This document shows positions 10,527 through 18,751 of a DNA stretch of 64,000 bases, piece after piece. Positions within the stretch are counted from its first letter, which is position 1, and every line of letters starts with the position of its first letter. A program made the position numbers and the translations under genes. Source of the DNA: Picocystis sp. L7. Taxonomy: Eukaryota > Chlorophyta > Picocystophyceae > Picocystales > Picocystaceae. The stretch is taken from contig QXJR01000003.1 of NCBI GenBank assembly GCA_020975725.1, positions 248,001 to 312,000 of the forward strand, given 5' to 3'. The notes under the pieces are model-generated. The model worked only from the letters and a program-made list of their open reading frames with translations, was not told the DNA's origin and did no database searches.

Positions 10527-11225
10527 TCAGAGTCCAAACACGCACTCGGTGATTTTGTCCCAGGTCGAATGCTTTGGTCGCGGCAGTCCGTCGGCCTGTG
10601 CGTCGGCGTCGACCCGATACGGCCTGGACCAACCGGTGGGTGCCGTAGGTGAAAATCTCACGCGCCCAGCGTTGTCCTCGCGAGCTTCTGCGATCCTTTG
10701 CGCGTCTTCTTCCCCGATCGGTTTCACGCCGACGATGAGTCCGTCGGCGACGCGTCGTCCGTCGTGTCCCAGCGCTCGCTGTGCACCGTGTCGGGTCCGG
10801 AAGCGGATGTGCATCCAGTTGGCTTGGGCAGGTCCATAGCTTCCGAAGTCCACGACCTCTCCCATGGCTTGAAACGTGCGCAAGACCGTCGCGGCGTCTC
10901 CAGGCTGGAATCCATACACCGTCACCCAGGTGTCCATGCCGTCCGAGGACGCAGGACGATCGCTGTCTCCTCCATCCGTCGCACCAGGGACGCGTGCGGG
11001 CGTCTCTGGAGGACGTCGGAGGTTCTCGGCGAGGGTCTGCGTGGGCGGCGGACTGGCCACGTCCGCAGGTGCGACGCGTCGCCAGGCCGTGTCTCGCGTG
11101 GGCGACGCACCAGCGGCGCGGGCCGCGTACCTCGGGCTTCGCAGCCGCGTCGAGGGGTCCTCCGTCCGTCTCTCTCGCGTGGGAGACGCGAACAGGAGGG
11201 ATCCGAACTCCCCTGGAGACGCCAT
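10527..11225 (-). CDS. NUP35: Nucleoporin NUP35/Nup53, short form
   Basis: This encodes about 232 aa, shorter than animal NUP35 (about 326). The centre is the Nup35-type RRM (MPPN) domain: DTWVTVYGFQPGDAATVL, then ANWMHIRFRT, ALGHDGRR and GLIVGVKPI, at roughly residues 110-185. The C-terminus ends in a short amphipathic helix finishing VFGL, like the membrane-binding FGW end of Nup53. The N-terminal 100 residues are low-complexity Pro/Arg-rich with few FG motifs. The frame is open far upstream, but that part is antisense-like Arg/Pro/His-rich sequence overlapping the ankyrin gene; the ATG at 11225 (MASPGEFGSLLF) is the natural start. It lies only 113 nt downstream of the same-strand ankyrin gene. 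Confidence 0.85.
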   Translation of the reverse strand: MASPGEFGSLLFASPTRERRTEDPSTRLRSPRYAARAAGASPTRDTAWRRVAPADVASPPPTQTLAENLRRPPETPARVPGATDGGDSDRPASSDGMDTWVTVYGFQPGDAATVLRTFQAMGEVVDFGSYGPAQANWMHIRFRTRHGAQRALGHDGRRVADGLIVGVKPIGEEDAQRIAEAREDNAGRVRFSPTAPTGWSRPYRVDADAQADGLPRPKHSTWDKITECVFGL

Positions 11226-11338
11226 CGTCTGCGTGGAGGCGCTGGCGAAGCGCACCAATCCGACGCGCCAATGGCGATTCGGCTTCGAAACCAGGGAACG
11301 AAGGTGCCACAGGGGCGGTAGATTGAGGGGAGGGGGGA

Positions 11339-12418
11339 TCATCGGGCCGGTTCCAAGGAGGCCAACCAATGGGACAGCGAAGCATGTCCCATGGCCTGGG
11401 CGATGGCACTGGGGGTGCGACCCCCGTGGTCCACGTGCAGACACGTGCGGAACTCTTCCTCGGTGAGGGTGCAGCCGGGACCCAACAACCACTCCAAGAC
11501 CATGCGGTTGTCGCGCTGCGCTGCCTTGTGCGCCGGGGTGTGTCCTTCCCTCTGCGGCCGGTGGAACGTGCAACCGAGGTCGCGTCTCAGCCACTGGCAC
11601 AGCTGTACGGTCTCCTGGGGGTCGCGAGTCGACATGCAGGCCCAATGTGTGGCATCGCAGCCCCATGCATTCGTCCTGCTTGCATCTGCCCCCTTGTTCA
11701 CCAGAAACTTGCAAGCCGACAAATGGCCACCAAAACAGGCCAAATGAAGTGGGGTCGTTCCATCCCCACTGGTAACGTCCACGTCCATGTCCACGTCTAT
11801 CAAGTAAGCCATGCACGAGACGTGTCCGTTTCGCGCTGCCCAGTGCAACGAAGTCTTCCCGTCTCGCCGACGTGCGCATTTGGGCCCTGTATTGGGCCGC
11901 GTCAATCCCTTCCCTTTCCATCCGTGCAAAAGCTGAAGACAGTCCAAATGCCCGCTCCCAGCCGCCCAGTGCTCAGCAGTGGCGCCGTTTCGGTCCACTT
12001 GTGTGGATGGATCCCAACCCTTCTCCAGGAGACGTCTGAGCTTCTCGAGGTCGCCCACCTTTGCTGCCAAGAGTCCTTCCGGCAGACTGTCGCCGTACTT
12101 GGTAGCCGCTTTCCCAACACGTGTTTTCCCCTCTCCGAATTCCAAGTGGTTTTCCTCGGCTTCTCTGACGATCTGGGCTGCTCGTTGCATCCATGCTTGG
12201 GCTTCTTCGTGCGTACAGTTGTTCGGGTCGGGTGCGTGGATGCTTCGAAGATGCGCAGCGAATCCTCTTCCCCGGGCGAACCTCTTCTTGGAGGATGGAG
12301 GACAGATGGGACATTTCAACCATCCGGAGGTCGCTCCTCTTCCTCCTTGACGCGTCCCTGTTGCACTGGAACGCATGTCGGCGTATGCATCATACCTCTT
12401 CTCTTTGTCGTCAATCAT
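11339..12418 (-). CDS. Zinc-finger/ankyrin-repeat protein
   Basis: From the first ATG this gives about 359 aa. An N-terminal C2H2-like finger (LKCPICPPSSKKRFARGRGF with H..H following) is followed by at least five ankyrin repeats (NGATAEHWAAGSGHLDCLQL, GKTSLHWAARNGHVSCMAYL, GTTPLHLACFGGHLSACKFL, CDATHWACMS, GHTPAHKAAQRDNRMVLEWL). The frame stays open and protein-like for roughly 100 bases upstream of the ATG at 12418 without another ATG, so a short first exon or a non-AUG start may be missing. A TATATATA at about 12588-12596 fits a promoter, leaving little room before the tRNA. The partner is unknown; such proteins are typically protein-interaction adaptors. Confidence 0.7.
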   Translation of the reverse strand: MIDDKEKRYDAYADMRSSATGTRQGGRGATSGWLKCPICPPSSKKRFARGRGFAAHLRSIHAPDPNNCTHEEAQAWMQRAAQIVREAEENHLEFGEGKTRVGKAATKYGDSLPEGLLAAKVGDLEKLRRLLEKGWDPSTQVDRNGATAEHWAAGSGHLDCLQLLHGWKGKGLTRPNTGPKCARRRDGKTSLHWAARNGHVSCMAYLIDVDMDVDVTSGDGTTPLHLACFGGHLSACKFLVNKGADASRTNAWGCDATHWACMSTRDPQETVQLCQWLRRDLGCTFHRPQREGHTPAHKAAQRDNRMVLEWLLGPGCTLTEEEFRTCLHVDHGGRTPSAIAQAMGHASLSHWLASLEPAR

Positions 12419-12587
12419 GCCATCCGATTTCCACCAAGGCGCTCGATCCTGGTCCAAGCAGTACTTCGCCTCATCCGTCAATCGGGCAAACGATTCTTGC
12501 AGTGAGGAATGGCGAGTGTCGACGCGCCTGGTTGAAAAGCCGACGCAGACACAGCTTCGAAATGGCTCGGATGGACATCCGATACGT

Positions 12588-12597
12588 ATATATACAT
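12588..12597 (-). promoter_or_regulatory. TATA box of the ankyrin gene
   Basis: A TATATATA run lies about 170 bases upstream of the first in-frame ATG of the ankyrin protein, in otherwise mixed sequence between that gene and the tRNA-Cys gene. Confidence 0.35.
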
Positions 12598-12659
12598 AAC
12601 GAATGCAGAGCTCTGGCACTCAATCCGGGTAGCCACCCCGGATCAACCCGAGCATCTCG

Positions 12660-12731
12660 GGGTCAATAGCTCAGTGGGAGAGCAATCGATTGCAGCTCGA
12701 TAGGTCGCTGGTTCAATCCCGGCTTGGCCCT
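12660..12731 (+). tRNA. tRNA-Cys (anticodon GCA)
   Basis: This 72-nt cloverleaf can be folded by hand. The acceptor stem GGGTCAA pairs with TTGGCCC (one G-U). The D stem GCTC/GAGC carries loop AGTGGGA. The anticodon stem ATCGA/TCGAT carries loop TTGCAGC, giving anticodon GCA. The variable loop has five bases, and T stem GCTGG/CCGGC carries loop TTCAATC. The discriminator is T (U73), the identity base expected for cysteine tRNA. There is no intron. A TTTT about 50 bases downstream could act as a pol III stop. It sits between two minus-strand genes. Confidence 0.93.
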
Positions 12732-13066
12732 ACCTGTCCGAATCGACAGCCAAGGTGGATTTGAAACACATCCTTTCATTTTGCTCCGTTCTTGGCGACA
12801 CAACCGACGGATGCGGTCTCTGAACGCGAAGTAGCGACCTGGCGGATCGCTTGTTTTTGGTGGACCGCAGACGGGTGCACCACCAGTGGAAATGCTGGGG
12901 TGCATTGGATAAGAAGGAACGTTGAAATGCGAGGGTTCTTTTGTTGATGAAGGCGAAATATGGTAAAAAAGAGGATGTTTGTCAAGAATGAGTCCTCGAA
13001 ACAATGCTTCGTTCAGCCTGCACGAATGTTTGCGGTCAGCTCGTCTTAAACGAGTGAGGATGGCCT
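12732..13066. other. Spacer between tRNA-Cys and the 13.1-kb gene; nothing recognised
   Basis: This 335-bp stretch presumably holds the 3' UTR of the minus-strand gene that ends at 13067. Only short frames with no family resemblance are visible. Confidence 0.4.
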
Positions 13067-14512
13067 TCATGCAGAGGTCCTTTTCCTCCATTCAGCAATC
13101 CACTTCTTGCGGTCCTCCACACGGACAGGAATGGGCGCATCATCCCCAGGAATCTCTGCCGGTGCGGAGCTTGGGCTTGACACTGGAGCTGCTGGTGCTG
13201 CTGCACTTCCTCCCTCCATGGCACTTTTACTGACGTAATAGGCACCACCTGCAACCCCCAGAGTCAACGCCAAGAGGGCGCCTGTGGGGGCTTTTCTAGA
13301 TGCATTGGCCTCCTTCTTTGCTGCCTTTCGTGCCGATGCCTCCTCTGCAGTCAATTTGGACGAGGAAGACTGTGATGGAGCAACGGCCGCAGTTTTCCTT
13401 GCCGGTTCAACGAACTTCCTCACATTGGCCTTCGGAGCAGCCTGCTTCTCAGGCTCTGCAACTTTGACGGCTGCTTCGGTCTTTTTCTCCACCTCCTTCG
13501 CCACCTCCTTTGCAGCCTTCTCTGCTTCTGCCTTTGCTGGCTTCACGGCCTCCTCTACTTTCTTGGGGATTTCCACTTCTGGTACAGGCGGTGCTGCTGC
13601 CACTGGAGGAGCTTGCTCCGCCTTCTTCGTAGGAGTGGCTTCAACTTTCGGCTTAGATGGCGTTTCTGGTTTGGGAGCGGGGGGAGCTGGAGCTTGAATG
13701 GAAGGCACGCTCGTGCCCGAAGCCAGCTTGGTGCCCACGACGATTGCAGCCAAGACAGCTGTACCCACTCCGGCTTGCGAAAGGAAAAACTCCACGAACT
13801 TATTTTTCCCGTCTTCTCTCGCAGCTGGTTGCGCCTTGGGAGCTGGGGGGCGAAAAGCAGCTTTAGAAGGACCTTTGCTCTTCGAAGGGGATGCAGGCAC
13901 TGGCTTGACTGTCTTCTTGACAGTGCCCGGCAAGCTAGCGGGAAGGCTTGGCATCGTAATCTTTGTCTTCGGGGACGATTTGTCCTTGGGCTTGGACACC
14001 GGTGCATTCGCACGGGCACGGATCTTCTGCGTTCCCTTGGTCTCTGGTGCCCTCCGGTTCAGGAAACCTCCGGCCACCAGCGCGGCAATCGGTGCACCCG
14101 CTACGACCGTAGCTCCGGCAGCCAGAATAGGGAAGGAAGCCGACGTTTCTTCTGCCGTCTTTGTGGTTGGTTTCTTCTCGTACTTGATTCCGGCTTCGGC
14201 GCTCGTGGGGGCCAACGTCAAGGCGACGGCTGCCAACGCCGCCCAACCGACGGTCTGCATCTTCCTCTCTGCGATTTCTCCGGATTGGTTACCACCTGCA
14301 GCGCACACGGTGACCTTCGCCTTGGCTCGGAACCTTCGTTTCGGGGTTCGAACCGCGCTCGTTCGGTCAGCTCTTTCCACCGCGTCTTCGTTATCCGCAC
14401 GCGTCGGCTCGCGTCTTGGACGCCGTCGGACGCACCTCTGGCCTGTCTGCTTCGGGAGGGGTTTTCCCACGGCCGTTTCGCCCACTTTGGCGTTCCATCT
14501 CGCTGCCGCCAT
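13067..14512 (-). CDS. Unknown Lys/Ala/Pro-rich protein, probably plastid membrane
   Basis: This encodes about 481 aa from the ATG at 14512 (a slightly longer frame starts with GTG). I do not recognise the family. It has a basic, acid-poor leader of about 90 residues, then a lumen-type signal (WAALAAVALTLAPTSAEAG) ending in an AEA-type cleavage site, as in bipartite thylakoid targeting. Further hydrophobic segments follow near residues 125-150 (AAGATVVAGAPIAALVAGG), in the middle (VGTAVLAAIVVGTKL) and near 425-445 (ALLALTLGVAGGAYYVSK). These are joined by long disordered Lys/Pro/Ala spacers with an EKAAKEVAKEVEKK-type helical run. The C-terminus is a conserved-looking VRVEDRKKWIAEWRKRT. The plastid location is inferred, not shown. 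Confidence 0.6.
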   Translation of the reverse strand: MAAARWNAKVGETAVGKPLPKQTGQRCVRRRPRREPTRADNEDAVERADRTSAVRTPKRRFRAKAKVTVCAAGGNQSGEIAERKMQTVGWAALAAVALTLAPTSAEAGIKYEKKPTTKTAEETSASFPILAAGATVVAGAPIAALVAGGFLNRRAPETKGTQKIRARANAPVSKPKDKSSPKTKITMPSLPASLPGTVKKTVKPVPASPSKSKGPSKAAFRPPAPKAQPAAREDGKNKFVEFFLSQAGVGTAVLAAIVVGTKLASGTSVPSIQAPAPPAPKPETPSKPKVEATPTKKAEQAPPVAAAPPVPEVEIPKKVEEAVKPAKAEAEKAAKEVAKEVEKKTEAAVKVAEPEKQAAPKANVRKFVEPARKTAAVAPSQSSSSKLTAEEASARKAAKKEANASRKAPTGALLALTLGVAGGAYYVSKSAMEGGSAAAPAAPVSSPSSAPAEIPGDDAPIPVRVEDRKKWIAEWRKRTSA

Positions 14513-14865
14513 CCTGCTTCGCACGTTTAGTTTCCCAAGGAAGCACTTGCACGACGTTTCGTTCGACCTGTGGTGGAGATCCGCTCGCGCACGCGCCCAG
14601 GCGTTCGGCTAGGGTCCACCCCCACGCGCTTCCTCGACGAGGCGTGTCGATTCACGGGGAACTGCAAACCGAAAAGGATCGAATCGGGGTGGGAAGGGGG
14701 ACGTGTGTTGGCGAGGAAGGAGGATGCTTTGGACCAATCAGAAGGCCGCATGGCCGATCCGATGGCCCCAGTGGAAGGGAGATCTGAGGGTCACCAGGAG
14801 CCCGGGAAAGGCGAAACAAAAAAAAAAACAAGAAAAAGGGCGAACGAAACGAAAAGAAAAAGAAT
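14513..14865. other. Spacer between two minus-strand genes; A-rich tract
   Basis: This region of about 350 bp combines the presumed promoter of the 13.1-14.5 kb gene and the 3' flank of the NT-C2 gene. It contains an uninterrupted run of about 12 adenines near 14818-14829. No ORF of interest is present. Confidence 0.4.
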
Positions 14866-16413
14866 TCAGGGCTTGCCCAAGAGATGGCTCCAACGCCGCA
14901 GACTGGAGGCGCCGAAGTTATTCAGAGGGTGGTTCTCCTTGGAAACCGCTGGCGCAGGAGATTCGCGCCTCTCCAGCTTGGACAGGTCCCGCTCGAAATT
15001 CATCTCGGCCAGCTGTAGCTTGGTCTTGATCAGCTGCGTGCGAAGGTCGTCCGCCGTCGAAACCATGGACGTGTAGTCCGACTTCCAGTGCTCCACTTCT
15101 TTCTCCAGGTCGACAGAACGATCCCACGACTGACGGACAGTCTCGCGAAGCTCGTCCATTTCGCGCTTGCACCCTTCTCCACCTATAACAATCTGCATGC
15201 GCACATCCGAGTTATCGGCTCTCGCCCCTGGTGCAGGATCCCCACCCTCCGGCTGGAGACTTGCCAAGCTGCTCTGCCTGCTGGTGATCTGCTCTAGTGT
15301 AGAAGCAGACAACCTCATGACCAATGATTCGTGCACTTTGGTGGGATACAACGGGTCCAATTGCCGAAGATAGTTCTCTAAGGACACGTAAGCATCTGCG
15401 AGAGACGCAACTTCTCGGCATGACATCTCCATCTCCTTATGGACGGTAGACAATTCCCCCTCAAAATGCTCCCGCATCCCTTGCAACACATGTTCAAGGT
15501 GATCTATATACACTGCTCTCTCCTCAGCAACAGATTCCACTTGAGACTTTTGCTCCTCTAACTCTGTGGCCCTCCTTCTGGCTAGCTCAAGCTCCGTGCC
15601 CAAAGTATCCTTGACCTCCTTTGCTGCCTCCTTCTCGCGTTTCAAATCCAGTATGTTACGATGCAGCACACTTACCTCCGCTTTAAGACCGACAAGATCG
15701 GTCTGAATTTGCTCCTTCCGCGCTTTGACATCATCATCATCAAAGTCGTTAGCCTGAAAGATAAAATCTTCCTCCGCATCAATAAATTCTGTGGCACCCT
15801 CTTCCTCTGTAGCTCGGAGCTGCTCTGACAGATCATCTTGCACAGAAACTCCGTTGTCACCAAAGAGCTTCCGTCGAGCAGGTGGAACATGATCGTTAGG
15901 ATCACTATCACTATCTGCATCCCCGTTGTGCAACCCGTTTTCCCCATTCCTTGCGCGCAATGGGTCAACCATAACGTTGGTTTTGCTTGCTCTCAAAACA
16001 ACGTGCAAGTGCGTGGGCAATGACTTGGAACCGTGGACGAGCGGGTACCGCACTTCTTTCGGTTTTCCGTCTTGCACAACGTCAGCTAAGTTAAACGTCA
16101 CCTTGCCGTACACGTCCTCTTCCATAGCAGTTTTGGAATTTTCTCTCACAATGAACGTGCACTCTTTGTCATCGAACTGGCTGTTCCGTGGATCCTGGAA
16201 GAGGGTGGCGTGCAATTGCAGTTTCTCATTCCACAACGCCTCTCCTCCTTTCACATCCGCAACCTTCGTCGACGCAGCTTTCGACCCTCGTTTCCAGGTA
16301 ACACTGAGACGGCTCGTTCCTGGCAGCACATTGTACACACCGAGAACATCTGCTTCGAAGATGAAGAGAGATTTCACGGAGCGCGCACGCAGCAGTCGCT
16401 TCACGGCAGACAT
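14866..16413 (-). CDS. NT-C2 domain coiled-coil protein (EEIG1/EHBP1/PMI1 N-terminal type)
   Basis: This 515-aa protein has an N-terminal NT-C2 domain at about residues 10-155 (FIFEADVLGVYNVLPGTSRLSVTWKRG..., NEKLQLHATLFQD, YGKVTFNLADVV, THLHVVLRAS), the fold found in EEIG1, EHBP1 and plant PMI1. An acidic Asp/Ser-rich linker follows, then long coiled coils (about 235-360 and 415-490; HRNILDLKREKEAAKEVKDT and similar). In the families with this domain it tethers coiled-coil proteins to membranes or organelles; the role here is unknown. The ATG at 16413 (MSAVKRLLRARSVKSLF) starts directly at the domain. It is divergent from the LYR gene. Confidence 0.75.
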   Translation of the reverse strand: MSAVKRLLRARSVKSLFIFEADVLGVYNVLPGTSRLSVTWKRGSKAASTKVADVKGGEALWNEKLQLHATLFQDPRNSQFDDKECTFIVRENSKTAMEEDVYGKVTFNLADVVQDGKPKEVRYPLVHGSKSLPTHLHVVLRASKTNVMVDPLRARNGENGLHNGDADSDSDPNDHVPPARRKLFGDNGVSVQDDLSEQLRATEEEGATEFIDAEEDFIFQANDFDDDDVKARKEQIQTDLVGLKAEVSVLHRNILDLKREKEAAKEVKDTLGTELELARRRATELEEQKSQVESVAEERAVYIDHLEHVLQGMREHFEGELSTVHKEMEMSCREVASLADAYVSLENYLRQLDPLYPTKVHESLVMRLSASTLEQITSRQSSLASLQPEGGDPAPGARADNSDVRMQIVIGGEGCKREMDELRETVRQSWDRSVDLEKEVEHWKSDYTSMVSTADDLRTQLIKTKLQLAEMNFERDLSKLERRESPAPAVSKENHPLNNFGASSLRRWSHLLGKP

Positions 16414-17073
16414 TTCACACGGTAAATCTTCCGATCAATTCCACTCTTGGGTTCTCGGGCTCATGTCCCGATTCACTCCGTCTTCGACTGTTTGTTTCCG
16501 AAGCTTGTCTGCTTCCGGGATTCGAACTCGGACGTCTCTTCTTGTTCGCGTTCTTGCCTTTGGTCTGTGCCTTCGCCCTGCCCACGAAGGTGCGTCCGTT
16601 CCCTCGATCTGTCGTTTCGGCCGACACTCGACCCTTCCTTCGCAGCTTGCAGCTCCTCTCGCGAACCAACGTGCGTCTGTGCGCTTCACGGCAATTCGCT
16701 TCTCCACTCGCTCGTCGGCACCCGCCCTCAAAATCTCCCTCGAATCGAGGTGAGATCTCGATATCTCATCGAAACGATTTCGGAAGATATCGATCCCCGA
16801 CCGTTCGATCGGCCAACCTGGGGACATGACCGTTCTTTCCAGCCACGAACTTCTCGGGACCGTCGACGTCCCGTGTGGACCGTTCAAATACAGGGTATAT
16901 TCGGGTCTGTTCAGCGATCCCCCGATCAAATCCTTCGGTCTGTTCCCTTTCGAAGCGGTGGGGAAGACCGGAGAGTAGCCCTTTCGAACGGGGAAGGGAC
17001 GTTCAGGTGCAGAACACGTGCCTTCGTGGCCTGCCTGCGCAGCAAGAGCGCACTGAGAGCCGCGAAAGTCACC
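16414..17073. promoter_or_regulatory. Divergent promoter region, NT-C2 gene / LYR gene
   Basis: This 660-bp intergenic region contains two copies of CCCTTTCGAA (16945-16954 and 16979-16988), about 90-130 bp before the LYR ATG, and further TTCGAA palindromes near 16515. The open frame that runs through it into the LYR gene has low-complexity Arg/Ser composition and no family resemblance. Confidence 0.45.
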
Positions 17074-17493
17074 ATGTCCGAGCGCCTGTCCCAATCGAAG
17101 CTCGTGATATCGGCCTATCGGGAACTCTTGCGGTTCATACGACGTCTTCCTGCGTCCGAACAGCCGGGAAAGCTCGCCGAGGCGGGCGAGACCATGCGGA
17201 AGCACCAGTCAGAGACGAACGCGCAAAAGGTGTCTGATCTGCACAAGGAACTCGTCGCCAAAATCGGATGGCTGAGAGTCGTCACTCCGAGGAGACAAGG
17301 GGATTCTCAGAGGATCGGTGCAGGCAATTTCGTGATTCGAGACGGGAAGCTTGTCGAGGGACAAGCGGGCAGCAAGGGCAATCGCGTCGCAGACGGGAAA
17401 GTCAGCATGAACGAAGCAAGAGAAATTCACCATAGGCTATTGCGTAGGCAATACTACGGCAGGGACCCTCCGAAATCGATCGGACCCTTTTGA
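17074..17493 (+). CDS. LYR-motif mitochondrial assembly factor, LYRM7/MZM1-like
   Basis: This 139-aa protein starts at the ATG in a good context (ACCATG). The N-terminus carries an LYR-type motif (SAYRELLRFIRRLP, residues about 13-26), then a KHQSETNAQKVSDL helix. A stretch ending in WLRVVTP and a DGKLVEG segment resemble the LYRM7/MZM1 arrangement, the Rieske Fe/S chaperone of complex III. Tyr-Arg are kept and the first Leu is Ala. LYR proteins bind mitochondrial ACP, which is encoded 8 kb away. LYR membership is fairly firm; assignment to LYRM7 rather than another LYRM is tentative. Confidence 0.6.
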   Translation: MSERLSQSKLVISAYRELLRFIRRLPASEQPGKLAEAGETMRKHQSETNAQKVSDLHKELVAKIGWLRVVTPRRQGDSQRIGAGNFVIRDGKLVEGQAGSKGNRVADGKVSMNEAREIHHRLLRRQYYGRDPPKSIGPF

Positions 17494-17925
17494 AAGCATG
17501 TCGGAGGGATGAGCCATACACACGAAAGTAGTGGAACGAAATCGCGTCCACGAGAGCACCATCCCTAGAGGGGAGCCGTACCTCGCGGGTGCAGACGGGC
17601 GCCCGGGGATCCGTGAAAGTCACCCGATGACCGCAAACTTAAGGACCAAATATTACAGAAAACAATCCATTTCCATTGACATTTATCTATCAACTGGGGC
17701 TGTTATTGGATGCCCCAGAGCAAACACATGCCCCTTAGGCATGAGCTGCATACTTCAACACAAAACAAACAGCAAAAAATACGAAACGCAAGCATCCACA
17801 CCAGGCTATTAGTAACACACAGACTCCAACGGGACGGAAGATTAGGGAGGCACAATGCCGAGGTGTAGCATTCAGCTGTGCGGAGGACTGGATGCCACTT
17901 TTTTGAAGCCCTCCCGTAAAAGCCA
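17494..17925. other. Convergent 3' flanks of the LYR and AP2 genes
   Basis: This 432-bp region is AT-richer than its surroundings and has no ORF with recognisable content. An AATAAAC-type signal near 17929 lies just inside the AP2 gene end. Confidence 0.4.
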
Positions 17926-18751
17926 CTAATAAACTGAGGAGGCAGTGACAAAAGAAGTGAAAGGCTCTATGAAGCCCAAGGGGATGTCCATCAACGTCCC
18001 AGGCGTGATGCTTTCTTCTGTGCACTCTATGACTGTGTCATCACTAGCAGATGATATCTCCGTGCTCGTGTTTGCTCCAGGTGCATAGCCCATTTCTACG
18101 GTGCTTGGGGGGGGACTACGCGTAGCAAACCTCCTTGCAGCATCTGAATCTGCTGGAAAATTTGTCTTTGCAGCCTGCCCTCTAATTGATCTAGCAGCCA
18201 TGTCATAGGACAGCGCAGCCTCGATTGCCGAATCGTACGTACCCAACCAGACTCTGACCCCTTTCTTTGGATCACGGATTTCAGCTGCCCATTTGCCCCA
18301 AGGCCTCTGTCTTACCCCTCTAAATTTGTTGGGAGATGCTTGATCGACATAGCTAAAATCTGTTCAGCAATTTCATCGGCACATGAGAAACGTCAGCAGA
18401 GGAACATCACTGGCATGGATGGTGCAATCAACTCGAGTCGCGTAGCTTACTATTCACGGTTGCAGGCTTGGTAGGGCTCCTCGGAGGTGCCCTCGGTCGA
18501 GACTCACGTTCCACATGCGAATCATGCACCTGTTCGGATTTGCAGTCGCTTGATTGCTCAATGCGCACGGATGGTCGCCTGGCCCGTTTGCAAACTCTTT
18601 CTTCCGATTCCAGAAGAGAAGGGGATTTGGAGCGTACTACCGGTATGACTTGCAGTTCCACGAGGCACATCTCCAGTGCATCTCCGGACGGTCCAATTTC
18701 GAGGTCTCCATTCGAAAAGCTCAAAGCGTTGTGCAGCGCAGCGTCTCCCAT
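17926..18751 (-). CDS. AP2/ERF-domain transcription factor, one intron
   Basis: The spliced product is about 244 aa. Exon 1 is 18751-18451 ([12 protein letters not shown]...), with a basic patch [11 protein letters not shown] 91-nt intron, 18450-18360, has donor GTAAGC and acceptor AACAG. Exon 2 is 18359-17926. A single complete AP2 domain lies at the start of exon 2: [20 protein letters not shown], then [20 protein letters not shown] and [15 protein letters not shown], with the conserved RGVR, WAAEIRD and WLG elements. The C-terminal 65 residues are Ser/Thr/Glu-rich, perhaps an activation region. Without the intron the AP2 domain would lack its first half and an ATG. AP2 factors bind GC-rich or GCC-type DNA; targets are unknown. 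Confidence 0.82.
18360..18450 (-). other. Intron of the AP2 gene (91 nt)
   Basis: The donor is GTAAGC and the acceptor GAACAG. A later AG (TTTTAG) would break the frame, so the AACAG acceptor is preferred: it joins phase 1 cleanly into the AP2 domain. Confidence 0.7.

Noticed and set aside
10066-11409. 447-codon minus-strand frame over TMEM208 3' end and NUP35
   Set aside because: It overlaps NUP35 in a different frame and encodes only Arg-rich sequence.
16505-16530. GATTCGAACTC resembling a tRNA T-loop on the minus strand
   Set aside because: The flanking bases do not pair as a T stem and no cloverleaf fits.
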